Origin: Oceanicaulis alexandrii DSM 11625
GTDB taxonomy: Bacteria > Pseudomonadota > Alphaproteobacteria > Caulobacterales > Maricaulaceae
DNA: 64,000 bases
NCBI RefSeq assembly: GCF_000420265.1
Contig: NZ_ATUP01000001.1
Coordinates: 310,001-374,000, forward strand
Reading direction: 5' to 3'
The notes beneath the pieces are model-generated. The model was not told where the DNA came from, searched no databases, and worked only from the letters and a program-made list of their open reading frames with translations. This document shows, piece after piece, positions 37,226 through 45,556 of this stretch; position 1 is the first letter of the stretch; each line of letters starts with the position of its first letter. The position numbers and the translations under genes are program-made.

Positions 37226-38026
37226 TTATCTTTCGGAAGACGAGCGCTCCGGAGCGCGCAGAGATGCGAGCAGTTCAACCACTGCCGGGGTCAACACACC
37301 GTCGCCCACACGGGCCGAGCCGTAAGCGCCCTGCGCATAGCGCGCCCAGGACGCCGCCATTGCGGTCACAGGCGATGAGGCATCCGTGACAGAGGCCACT
37401 TCACGGGTCAGCGTGACCGCCTCGCCAGTCAGCTTCTCCATCAGCTCACTGGCTTTGAGCGGGCGCCCGTTGTCATAAAAGACTGGCCGGTTGGCCGCGG
37501 CGGCGTTGGGAAACAACTGATCCGCGCGCTGGTTGGGATTGGCTTCAACCCCTTCGATCAGCCGCACCGCCCCGCCTGCGCCCAGAAAATGGGCCGCATA
37601 AAGCTCACCGCTGGTGGGTTTGCGCCCGATGGCGGTCTCGATCCGGTTCGCATTCTCCGCCGCCAGCTCTCCGGCCATGACGGACGCAGCTTGCGGATCA
37701 AGGCGCAGATTAAGCACCGCCTCACGCTGGGCCGGATCAGACACGCGAAAGCGCCCGTCCGTATTCTGCTCGATCGACGCCGCCGCATCCCCAAGGCCAT
37801 GCTCGGCGCCATAGCGCGACACCATTGCGAACCAGGTCTGTTCGATGAACTGGAACATGCCCGCGGCACTGGAGGTGGTCGCCCGCGCATTGGCGTCAAA
37901 GTTGCTCTCGCGCGCCGCGGTGCGCATCAGAAAGTCAAAGTCTGCGCCCGTGCTCTGCGCCGCTCGCGCGATCAGGCTCGAGGGCGACAGCGCATTTGCG
38001 CCGGAATTGCTGATTGGATCGGACAT
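37226..38026 (-). CDS. Lytic transglycosylase-like protein (SLT domain)
   Basis: The 266-residue product has a goose-lysozyme/SLT-type core: the catalytic-glutamate motif TAARESNFDANARA, SSAAGMFQFIEQTWFAM, and LYAAHFLGAGGAVRLIEG. These enzymes cleave peptidoglycan to make 1,6-anhydro-muropeptides. There is no obvious signal peptide, as in transglycosylases that remodel the wall for flagella or secretion machines and leave by specialised routes. ATG 38024-38026 is used; a GTG three codons earlier is an alternative. It is separated from thiO by a short gap that holds a CtrA-like box. Confidence 0.8.
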   Translation of the reverse strand: MSDPISNSGANALSPSSLIARAAQSTGADFDFLMRTAARESNFDANARATTSSAAGMFQFIEQTWFAMVSRYGAEHGLGDAAASIEQNTDGRFRVSDPAQREAVLNLRLDPQAASVMAGELAAENANRIETAIGRKPTSGELYAAHFLGAGGAVRLIEGVEANPNQRADQLFPNAAAANRPVFYDNGRPLKASELMEKLTGEAVTLTREVASVTDASSPVTAMAASWARYAQGAYGSARVGDGVLTPAVVELLASLRAPERSSSER

Positions 38027-38071
38027 GGCTGACACCGCGAATCGTTACTCATCCAGAGTGCCTGCGATGTG

Positions 38072-38086
38072 GTAAACATTCGTTAA
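38072..38086 (-). promoter_or_regulatory. CtrA-box-like element upstream of the transglycosylase gene
   Basis: On the minus strand the site reads TTAA-CGAATGT-TTAC, one base from TTAA-N7-TTAA. It lies about 46 bases before the start codon and overlaps the thiO stop codon. Position and sequence match directly activated CtrA promoters of related bacteria; binding is inferred. Confidence 0.42.
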
Positions 38087-39267
38087 GCCTTCAGCCCCGA
38101 CCGCCCAGGCGAGAAAAAATCTGCACCATCGCTTCGCGAGGACGCGCCTAACGCCTGCACTACCAGCTCCGCCATGCCGGGCGCCGTCAGAACCCCGTTC
38201 CGGTACGCGCCCAGAGCCAGGTAAAGCCCTGGCCTGGCCTCGCCCACGATGGGCATGGCGTCAGACGAGCAGGGTCGCAACCCGGCCCAGCTTTCCACCA
38301 CCATGTGGCCTTGCAGCGCTGGAATCGCAGCCTGCGCCGCCTTTGTCAGGCGCTCCAGCGTGTCAGGGTCCGTACCGAGCCCCGCCTGACCCGGTTCAGA
38401 GCTGGCGCCGGCGATCAGGCGCCCGCCGGATTTGGCGGCCAGATAGATCGACAAACCGCGCACCACACGCTGGGGAACCTGCAGATCCGTGGCGTCAAAG
38501 CGGATCATCTGACCTTTCACAGGCTTGATCTGCGCAAAGCTCGGCATATCAGCAAAGCGCTCCGCCCCAGTCGCCAGAACCACGGCGTCTGCAGCAAGGC
38601 GCTCACCCTCCTCCAGGACGACGCCGCTGACCCGGCCGGCGGTCATGTCCAGACCCGTCACGCGGCGCCCTTCCGCAATGTCGCCGCCCCTGGCGCGAAT
38701 GGCGTCTGACAAGACGCTGCCGAGCGCCCGGTTGTCGAGTTGCGCGTCGCTGGGAAAAAGCAGAGCGCCGCGCGCCCGCGCCAGGGCCGGTTCAAGCCCG
38801 GTGAGCGCCTCGCCGCTGATCCGGTCCGCCGTCACACCGAAACGCTTGGCCAAAGCCTCGGCTTGATCGAGGCGCGCCTCATCAGCCTGGCTGAACGCCG
38901 GCGTCACGGCGCCTTGTGGATCATAGCCCAGCGCGACCGCGCTAGCGGCTTGCAGCCTGGGCGCCCAATCCCGCCAAAGCTGGAGCGACTGGCTGAGAAG
39001 CCCGGCGTAAGGATCAGCGAGCGGATGGTCGGAATCCAGCTCGAAACAGGTCTCAAATCCCGCCGCCAGCATGCCTCCAGACGCCCAGAGCGCGCCCTGA
39101 CCCGCCTTGCCGGCCTCAAGAACCGTGACTCGCACGCCCTTTTCGCAAAGCGCCCAGGCGCTCGCCAGACCCATCGCGCCACCACCGACGATGACAATGC
39201 GTTCGGGCAGGTTTTCAGGTAAACTGCGAGCAGGCATGGGGCGGGCGCATCCACGGGGCGAAGTCAT
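38083..39267 (-). CDS. thiO: Glycine oxidase ThiO-like FAD-dependent oxidoreductase
   Basis: ThiO oxidises glycine to the imine used for the thiazole ring of thiamine. The 394-residue flavoprotein has the FAD-binding IVIVGGGAMGLASAWAL, the ASGGMLAAGFET segment, the DAO-fold LRPCSSDAMPIVGEA and the C-terminal ALGAYRNGVLTAPGMAELV, all usual in ThiO. ATG 39265-39267 is chosen because AGAGG stands six bases before it; an ATG ten codons later is possible. No other thi gene is adjacent, so a general D-amino-acid or glycine oxidase role is not excluded. Confidence 0.82.
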   Translation of the reverse strand: MTSPRGCARPMPARSLPENLPERIVIVGGGAMGLASAWALCEKGVRVTVLEAGKAGQGALWASGGMLAAGFETCFELDSDHPLADPYAGLLSQSLQLWRDWAPRLQAASAVALGYDPQGAVTPAFSQADEARLDQAEALAKRFGVTADRISGEALTGLEPALARARGALLFPSDAQLDNRALGSVLSDAIRARGGDIAEGRRVTGLDMTAGRVSGVVLEEGERLAADAVVLATGAERFADMPSFAQIKPVKGQMIRFDATDLQVPQRVVRGLSIYLAAKSGGRLIAGASSEPGQAGLGTDPDTLERLTKAAQAAIPALQGHMVVESWAGLRPCSSDAMPIVGEARPGLYLALGAYRNGVLTAPGMAELVVQALGASSRSDGADFFSPGRSGLKA

Positions 39268-39293
39268 TATCGACCTCTGTGATGTAATCTGAG

Positions 39294-39725
39294 ATGAAAG
39301 GCATAGCCATGGGACAAGCTGCAACCGTGCTGGGCGCCGCCCTGCTTACAGCCAGTGTGTTGTCCGGAGCGGCGATGGCGCACTCCCCCTCCACCTCTGA
39401 AGACCCGGTCGAACGAACCTGCGTGCGCCTGATCAATATCAATGGCTACACCACGCTGGATGATCAGCATCTGTTATTGTCTGGAGGTGCGAGCCGTCAT
39501 TATCTGGTGACGACGCAGCGATCCTGTTACGGGCTGGAGCATGGCATGCAGGTCGGTCTCAGCTTTCCCGACACCGCCCGCATCTGCAATGCGTCGCTTG
39601 AATATCTGGTGGTTCCTGAAGGGGGGCGTTGCCGCATCCAGTCCATCGAAGCGGTGGACGATGTGCAGGCCGCCCGGCGCCTGATCGACGCGCGCGCGGA
39701 GCCGTCAGAAGGCGAGAGCCGGTAG
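39294..39725 (+). CDS. Small exported protein of unknown function (DUF6491-like impression)
   Basis: The 143-residue product has a signal peptide (VLGAALLTASVLSGAAMAHS). The mature domain has three cysteines near CVRLININGYT, QRSCYGLEHGMQ and ARICNASLEY, plus one in GRCRIQSIEAVDD. The pattern resembles the small DUF6491-type periplasmic proteins of Caulobacter relatives, but I cannot confirm it. ATG 39294 is used; ATG 39309, five codons on, has a better AAAGG ahead. It is divergent from thiO with only 26 bases between starts. Confidence 0.65.
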   Translation: MKGIAMGQAATVLGAALLTASVLSGAAMAHSPSTSEDPVERTCVRLININGYTTLDDQHLLLSGGASRHYLVTTQRSCYGLEHGMQVGLSFPDTARICNASLEYLVVPEGGRCRIQSIEAVDDVQAARRLIDARAEPSEGESR

Positions 39726-39755
39726 AGCGGCGGCCGCTCAGGGGGGGGGCCTCAG

Positions 39756-40409
39756 TCAGCTGGCCGCTTCCGCAGTCGCGATCACAGCCTCTTCGCTCTC
39801 AGCGCCTTCTTCAAGCACGGACAGGCAATCACGCACGAAGCGCTCGCCGTCATGCTCGGTGCCCGTATCCATCCAGGTCCGCCCCAGCGTCAGGGTGTAA
39901 AACTCGATGATCGGACTACGCCAGCGATCCACAGTCCGGGCGCGCTCAGGCGCGCCGCGGGCGCCGCGGGCCGCGCTTTCCAGCGCCAGTTCGTAGACAT
40001 CGCGCAGATAAGACAAGGTCGAAGGCGCATCCGCCAGCAAAGCCAGGCTGCTGGTCGCTGCGGCCTTGACCTGCCGGTCGCCCTCGCGCAAGGCCGCGGC
40101 ATGCGCGGAATCAGCCCCGGACTGCCCCGGCTCCCGGAGATCGGGCACAAGCTCGATCAACTCGGTCAGCAGGCACAGGCCTTTGCGCAGATCCTGTCGC
40201 AGGCGGATGGTCTGGGTCGGTCGGCCATTGAGCTGCATCTGATCGAGATAGATCTGACCCGCCTCCTCCAGCACCCGCTTCAGGGCGCTGCGGTGCGTGG
40301 ACGCAATGTCGTGACGCGCGCAAATCCGGTCGAGTTCGGAGTCCGAATAAATCGGATCGCTCTCGATAATGACAAACTGTGTCGTCCCGCCTGAACTCAA
40401 CCGTCCCAT
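39756..40409 (-). CDS. Hypothetical protein, soluble, helical
   Basis: I do not recognise this 217-residue product. It starts MGRLSSGGTTQFVIIESDPI (ATG 40407-40409, with AGAGG upstream). A helical middle follows (LKRVLEEAGQIYLDQMQLNG, RLRQDLRKGLCLLTELIELV), then an Arg/Ala-rich segment and an acidic C-terminus (EEGAESEEAVIATAEAAS). It has no signal peptide or membrane helix. Its end faces that of the small exported protein gene across a 30-base gap with nine consecutive G. Confidence 0.6.
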   Translation of the reverse strand: MGRLSSGGTTQFVIIESDPIYSDSELDRICARHDIASTHRSALKRVLEEAGQIYLDQMQLNGRPTQTIRLRQDLRKGLCLLTELIELVPDLREPGQSGADSAHAAALREGDRQVKAAATSSLALLADAPSTLSYLRDVYELALESAARGARGAPERARTVDRWRSPIIEFYTLTLGRTWMDTGTEHDGERFVRDCLSVLEEGAESEEAVIATAEAAS

Positions 40410-40703
40410 ATCCGCCTCTTCGAGCTTAGGGATTCGCGTGAAGAAATAATGGTGTCGCAATTCGCCAGAGTCGCAAGACCCCGCGTTAACGATTTGGGCG
40501 GAAGCTGTGGAAGACTTCTCTTTTGTTATATTTCACAGAAGCTTGGAAATCATATTTTCCCGCATTTGGAGAAAGTTCTCCGTGTCGCCGCCCATGATGC
40601 GCTCTGATGGCGAGCCTTAAGCGGGCGGCGGATGGATGACAGCGGACCGTAGGCCAGCCTATCGTCACGTTTCCAGCGACCAGACAGGCCGGAGTCGCCT
40701 CTC
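40410..40703. other. Intergenic region without recognised features
   Basis: This gap separates the divergent hypothetical gene and the APH-AAA kinase gene. It is somewhat more AT-rich near 40500-40570. A CGTTAACG palindrome lies at about 40492-40499 without a second CtrA half-site. No credible gene, terminator or repeat is seen. Confidence 0.5.
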
Positions 40704-42230
40704 ATGCCGGAGCCCGCAGCGCCCCACCCCATCGCCCCGGAACAGGCTGAACTCGTCGCCTTTTTGGGCACGCCGGAGGCGCATGGCGGCGCAACGCCCC
40801 AGCGCATCGACACGCACTTGTCGCATGTCTTTCTGGGTCCGCAGACCGTCCTGAAGCTCAAACGCGCCCTCACGCTCGACTTTGTGGATTATTCCACGCC
40901 TGACCAGCGCCGGACGTATTGCGAGCGGGAGCTGGCCGCCAATACACAATGGGCGCGATCGTTATATCTGGACGCCGCGCCGGTCTGGAAAACACCCGAA
41001 GGGTTCCAGATTGGCGGCGACAGGCCCGGCGACGCCCCGGTGGACTGGCTGGTGCGCATGCATCGGTTCGCGGACGAAGACCGGCTCGACAAGCGACTGG
41101 CGGCTGGCAGGCTAACCCTGGCGCAGGTCGAGCGCTTCGCCGATGATCTGGCTGCAAATCATGAGCGCGCGCCGATCTCGGACACGTCCAGCCTGTCTCA
41201 GAACGTTTCAGGGCTGATTGATCAGGTCGCCGGCGATATGGCGGCGGCTGGCGCAACCCCACTCTTTCGCGAAGCCAGCGAGCGCTGGCATGAACGGGCG
41301 AGATCCGCGCTGAGAACACACAGGGGCCTCATTGACGCGCGCGGCCAGACCGGCAAGGTGCGCCAGGTTCACGCCGATCTGCATCTGAAAAATATCTGTG
41401 TCTGGCAGGACCGGCTCGTCGGTTATGACGCGCTGGAATTTGACGATGCGCTGAGCACGATCGACGTGCTCTACGACGCCGCCTTCCCGGTCATGGATTT
41501 CCTGCACTACAAGGCGGGCTGGGCGGCGAGCGCTTTGCTCACTCGCTATCTCGCCCGGACCCGAGAGTATGACGGCCTGCCCCTGTTTGATCTGTATCTG
41601 TCACTGCGCGCCGCCGTGCGCGCCATGGCCAGCGGTCTGGCCGATCAACAGGCCGAGGCCGACGCCTATCTTGATCTGGCGCTTGAGAGTCTCGCCCCCG
41701 CGCCCGCACCTCAACTGATCGCTCTGGGCGGCCGTTCAGGGACCGGTAAATCCACCCTCGCCAGCGCCATCGCGCCGACGCTTGGCAAGCGCCCAGGCGC
41801 GATCATTTTGCGCAGCGACGTCATCCGCAAGGTGATGGCCGGACAGGCGCCGGAAGACCCCTTGCCGCCCAGCGCCTACACCCCCGAAACCTCGGCCCGC
41901 GTCTATGCCGAACTAGTGAGGCAAGCGAAATCCTGCCTCGCTGCAGGCTATGCCTGCATCCTCGATGCGACCTTCCTATCGGAAAAGTCCGAGGCGAACC
42001 TGGCGGACATCACCCAGGATTTCGACGGCGAGGTGAAAACGCTCTGGCTGGAGGCGCCGACAGACGTGCTGCGCGCCCGCGTCGCCGCGCGCCGCGGGGA
42101 TGCGTCCGACGCCGGCGTGGACGTGCTCGAAAAACAATTGCTCGAAGACGAGCCCCAAGGCTGGACCCGCGTCGACGTGTCCGGATCGAGGGATGAGGCG
42201 GTCACAGCGCTCAAACAGGCGCTGAGCTAG
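40704..42230 (+). CDS. Fusion of an aminoglycoside-phosphotransferase-like domain and an AAA P-loop kinase domain
   Basis: The 508-residue cytoplasmic protein has two parts. Residues about 20-330 form an APH-like kinase fold, with the catalytic-loop motif VHADLHLKNICVW (His223) and the metal-binding LVGYDALEFDDAL. Residues about 335-508 form a small P-loop kinase (AAA_33), with Walker A GGRSGTGKST near residue 342 and LRSDVIRKVMAG. This architecture is known from uncharacterised proteins in many proteobacteria. The substrate is unknown; antibiotic resistance should not be assumed. GGAG lies nine bases before the ATG. Confidence 0.85.
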   Translation: MPEPAAPHPIAPEQAELVAFLGTPEAHGGATPQRIDTHLSHVFLGPQTVLKLKRALTLDFVDYSTPDQRRTYCERELAANTQWARSLYLDAAPVWKTPEGFQIGGDRPGDAPVDWLVRMHRFADEDRLDKRLAAGRLTLAQVERFADDLAANHERAPISDTSSLSQNVSGLIDQVAGDMAAAGATPLFREASERWHERARSALRTHRGLIDARGQTGKVRQVHADLHLKNICVWQDRLVGYDALEFDDALSTIDVLYDAAFPVMDFLHYKAGWAASALLTRYLARTREYDGLPLFDLYLSLRAAVRAMASGLADQQAEADAYLDLALESLAPAPAPQLIALGGRSGTGKSTLASAIAPTLGKRPGAIILRSDVIRKVMAGQAPEDPLPPSAYTPETSARVYAELVRQAKSCLAAGYACILDATFLSEKSEANLADITQDFDGEVKTLWLEAPTDVLRARVAARRGDASDAGVDVLEKQLLEDEPQGWTRVDVSGSRDEAVTALKQALS

Positions 42231-42274
42231 CAAAGATCAAGGCTCTGCTTCTGGCCATCAAATTTTGGAGAAAA

Positions 42275-42351
42275 TGGTACCGCCTCCCTGGATTGAACAG
42301 GGGACCTCTAGATCCACAATCTAGCGCTCTAACCAACTGAGCTAAGGCGGC
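42275..42351 (-). tRNA. tRNA-His (anticodon GUG)
   Basis: A 77-base cloverleaf on the minus strand. The acceptor 5' strand is GCCGCCT and the 3' strand AGGCGGT, with G1-U72 as a wobble. The anticodon loop TTGTGGA carries GUG (42315-42317), the T arm contains GTTCAATCC, and CCA is encoded. The base before G1 is T, so G-1 is not encoded, and the discriminator is A73. This is the unusual histidine tRNA form known from alphaproteobacteria. Confidence 0.96.
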
Positions 42352-42358
42352 ACGCAAT

Positions 42359-42397
42359 GCGCCCTGCCGGGGCCTGGAAGCCCGGTCGGCAGGGCGC
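42359..42397. repeat. GC-rich inverted repeat between the M48 gene and tRNA-His
   Basis: Perfect 11-base arms (42359-42369 with 42387-42397) enclose a further short GGGC/GCCC stem. There is no T run on either side. It may end M48 transcription in a factor-dependent way, or lie in the tRNA-His 5' leader. Confidence 0.45.
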
Positions 42398-42466
42398 GGA
42401 AACTAGCGCCGCGCGCGGCGGCGCGCAAGACCCGTGTCTGCGCTTTGCGCACACCCGTTTCAGTGC

Positions 42467-43258
42467 TCAGGCATAGCCCTGCTCGGCGATATGACGCTCG
42501 AGGTTTTCGATGCGCGTGGCGTCCGAGGGGTGAGTGGACATCAGCTCAATCGGCCGGCGGGCGTTTTGCGCGGCCTTGGCGCGCCAGAACGCCAGCGCTT
42601 CTGACGGACGGTAGCCTGATCGCGCCATGTAATCGACGCCCAGAATGTCCGCTTCCAGCTCGTGCTGACGCGAATAGGGCAACAGCACGCCATAGGTCAC
42701 GCCCGTGCCCAGAATGCCGGCCCAGGTGTCGCTGTTCTCCACATTGGCGGCGCCGAGACCGGCGTTCACCACTGCGAGCCCCAGCCCCGCCGCGGCCTGT
42801 TGACGCGCGCGTTGGGCGGCGTGATTGCGGCTGAGATGGGCCACTTCATGGCCCATGACCGTGGCCACCTGGTCGTCATTGCTCATGGTCTCGAGAATGC
42901 CGCGATAAAAGGCGACCTTGCCGCCGGGCAGCACCCAGGCGTTTTGCTGGTCTGAGTCAAAGACCACGAATTCCCATTGGTATTGGGTCAGCCCCGACGC
43001 CGGCACGATGCGCTGGCCCACGCGGCGGACCTTGTTGTTCAGATTGCGGTCCTGGCTGATGCGTTCTTGCTGGCGCGCCTGTTCCCAAGCGGCCTGCGAG
43101 GCCTGCATGATCTGGGCGTCAGACACCAGCGCCGCGCCGAAACCACCATCGGTGGCGCATCCGGCCAGCGGAAACACCGTGCCCGCCGCCAGTCCGACCA
43201 GCAATTCACGGCGTCCCATGGTGACGCGCGGCAACGCGTTCAGTTCGTCTTCGGTCAT
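42467..43258 (-). CDS. M48 family zinc metalloprotease lipoprotein
   Basis: The 263-residue product has an N-terminal segment with RREL followed by a hydrophobic stretch and a lipobox LAGC (Cys34), so it is a likely periplasmic lipoprotein. The zinc motif HEVAH is at residues 137-141 (MGHEVAHLSRNHA). The third ligand region is ELEADILGVDYMARSGY. Members such as LoiP and BepA work in envelope quality control. The start follows GGGGGAG by seven bases. It is divergent from the AsmA gene. Confidence 0.92.
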   Translation of the reverse strand: MTEDELNALPRVTMGRRELLVGLAAGTVFPLAGCATDGGFGAALVSDAQIMQASQAAWEQARQQERISQDRNLNNKVRRVGQRIVPASGLTQYQWEFVVFDSDQQNAWVLPGGKVAFYRGILETMSNDDQVATVMGHEVAHLSRNHAAQRARQQAAAGLGLAVVNAGLGAANVENSDTWAGILGTGVTYGVLLPYSRQHELEADILGVDYMARSGYRPSEALAFWRAKAAQNARRPIELMSTHPSDATRIENLERHIAEQGYA

Positions 43259-43436
43259 AATGGTCTCCCCCTGTATGATCTTCCGGCCTGTTCGCCATTA
43301 AATCGCCGCTTCCAGCCCTTACCTGCTGTGGCCAGACTGAGCGATATGGTGAATCATTGTCGCTCATCGCGGGAAATCCGCAAGCCGGGGACGGGACGCG
43401 CCCGCCCCTGAACGCGCTGTTTTTGGAGCTGAGCCC

Positions 43437-45473
43437 ATGCGCCGTCTGATTATCGCCCTGCTCGTTCTGTTCATTCTGGTGATCGGCGTGGCTGTTCTGG
43501 CGCCCGCGCTCATCCCCGCAGACCTCATTCGTGAACGCACCCAGACCGCAGCCAGTCAGACCCTGGGGCGCGAGGTGCGGCTGACCGGCGATATCCGCCT
43601 GCAAATCCTGCCCCAGCTTCAGGTGCGCGCCCAGAACGCGGAGATCGCCAATGCGCCGGGTTTTGGCGATGCGCCGTTCGCCGAAATGCAGGAAATGCGG
43701 GTGTCGGTGGCGCTGATCCCGCTGTTGTCGCGCCAGGTCGAAATCGAGGAGTTTGTGCTGGTCGAGCCGGTGATCCGGCTTCAGTCGAACGCTCGCGGCA
43801 ATAACTGGACCTTCGGGGACGCCGCTGATCAGACAGCGCAGGCGTCCTCCAGCGACGGCTTCCGGCGCCAGCCGGGCGCCCTGCCCTTTGAAGCGAGCTT
43901 TGGCGATGTGCGTATTGAAAACGGCGCCGTCTATTTTGAAGACGGCTCCCAAAGCCGCCAGATCGAAGCGCTGGATCTGAGCGTGGAGCTGCCCTCCGTG
44001 GATGATCCTGTGCGCTTGCGCGGTTCGTTTGAAGCGGACGGTCGGCCGATGACGTTCTCCATCGAGCTTGGCTCCTTGCGCGGCTTCTTTGAAGGGCAGG
44101 AAACCCCCTTCTCAACCACGCTGAATGGCCCGCTGGCGGATCTGACGCTGGAAGGCCGCTTTCTGGAGAGCACAGAGCTGGCTTTTGACGGGGATGTGGA
44201 CGTGACTTTGCCCTTGCGGGCCCTGGCGCGCTATCTGGGCGCAGACCTGCCCGATGGCGACATTTTCCGCCAATTCAGCGCCCGCTCGGACCTGTCGGGG
44301 GAGCCGGGAATCGTGCGGCTGCGCAATGCCGCCATCCGCTTTGATGATATCGCGGCCAATGGCGACTTGACGCTGAACTCTTCCGGCGCACGGCCGCGCA
44401 TCACAGGGGATCTGAGCACGGCCATGCTCGACCTCACCCCCTACATCCCTGCCGACAGCGCGCCTCAAGGCAATCGAAACGCCAATGCAGGCGTGTCGCA
44501 ATGGAGCGATGAACCGATTGATCTGGCGCCCCTGCGCACCATGGATTCAGAGCTGACCATTCGCGCCGATGAGCTGAAAGCGCGCGATATCGAGATCAGC
44601 GACGTGACCGCGCTGATCTCGGTGGATCAGGGCCGAATGACCGCGCGTCTGAACCGGTTCCAGCTTTATGGCGGGTCGGGTGAGGCGACCGCGGTGATCA
44701 ATGCACGCTCGAACACGCCCAGCTATTCCTTCAACGCCCGTCTGGACGGGCTGGAGGCGCAACCCTTCTTGCTGGCTGCGGCGCAGTTTGATCGCCTGAT
44801 CGGCGATGGCGGCATGACCATGGACCTCACCGCCAGCGGCGCCAGCCCGGCGGCCATCATGAACTCCCTCTCGGGCACGGGACGGTTTGATTTCACCGAC
44901 GGCGCGCTGCGCGGCGTGAACCTGGCCCAGATGATCCGAACCATTCAGACCGCGCTGCAGAACCGCGCCCTGCCCACGGCCTTCGCCGACACCGAGCAGA
45001 CCGACTTCTCCAGCCTGGGCGGCAGCTTTACGGTCACCAATGGCGTGGTGCGCAATACCGACACGACCATGCTGAGCCCGCTCCTGCGCGTATTGGGCAA
45101 TGGAGAAATCGATCTGGGCGGTCAAAACATTGATTACCGCCTCACCGCACGTGCGGTGCAGTCCCTGGCCGGTCAGGGCGGCGAGCTCGACCTTCAGGGG
45201 CTGGAAGTGCCGGTGCGTCTGCGGGGCGGTTTTAACTCGGTCTCCGCCGGGATCGACTTTGAAGCCGTGGCGCGCAATCTGCTGCGCCAGCAAGCCGGGC
45301 GCCTGATCGGCGGTCAGACCGGCGACAGCGGCGACGGTGAAGAACCCGCATCGCCCGAAGACGTGGTGCGCGGCCTGTTTGGCCAGCTTCTGAACAATGC
45401 GCGCAATGATGATGACGACGCCGCAGACGAGCCGACAGACGGAGACGATGAACAAGGTGAGGCGCCGAACTAG
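43437..45473 (+). CDS. AsmA family envelope protein
   Basis: The 678-residue protein has an N-terminal signal anchor (LIIALLVLFILVIGVAVLA). The AsmA N-terminal domain follows: TLGREVRLTGDIRLQILPQL and EMQEMRVSVALIPLLSRQVE. The C-terminal AsmA region contains GTGRFDFTDGALRGVNLAQM and NGVVRNTDTTMLSP. AsmA-like proteins form long beta-groove bridges thought to carry phospholipids between membranes. The tail is strongly acidic (DDDDAADEPTDGDDEQ). GGAG stands ahead of the ATG. Confidence 0.92.
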   Translation: MRRLIIALLVLFILVIGVAVLAPALIPADLIRERTQTAASQTLGREVRLTGDIRLQILPQLQVRAQNAEIANAPGFGDAPFAEMQEMRVSVALIPLLSRQVEIEEFVLVEPVIRLQSNARGNNWTFGDAADQTAQASSSDGFRRQPGALPFEASFGDVRIENGAVYFEDGSQSRQIEALDLSVELPSVDDPVRLRGSFEADGRPMTFSIELGSLRGFFEGQETPFSTTLNGPLADLTLEGRFLESTELAFDGDVDVTLPLRALARYLGADLPDGDIFRQFSARSDLSGEPGIVRLRNAAIRFDDIAANGDLTLNSSGARPRITGDLSTAMLDLTPYIPADSAPQGNRNANAGVSQWSDEPIDLAPLRTMDSELTIRADELKARDIEISDVTALISVDQGRMTARLNRFQLYGGSGEATAVINARSNTPSYSFNARLDGLEAQPFLLAAAQFDRLIGDGGMTMDLTASGASPAAIMNSLSGTGRFDFTDGALRGVNLAQMIRTIQTALQNRALPTAFADTEQTDFSSLGGSFTVTNGVVRNTDTTMLSPLLRVLGNGEIDLGGQNIDYRLTARAVQSLAGQGGELDLQGLEVPVRLRGGFNSVSAGIDFEAVARNLLRQQAGRLIGGQTGDSGDGEEPASPEDVVRGLFGQLLNNARNDDDDAADEPTDGDDEQGEAPN

Positions 45474-45556
45474 GTCTTGATCCTTAGGGCGCGGGCTTAT
45501 CTACTTGCCCTCAACGCGCAGGCCAGAAGTCTGCCGCACATACGGGGAGCAAGCAG

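Noticed and set aside
40492-40499. CtrA box at CGTTAACG upstream of the APH-AAA gene
   Set aside because: Only one half of the TTAA-N7-TTAA pattern is present, in either orientation.
40704-42230. Aminoglycoside resistance gene
   Set aside because: The APH-like fold is shared by many metabolic kinases, and the fusion to an AAA kinase points away from a resistance enzyme.
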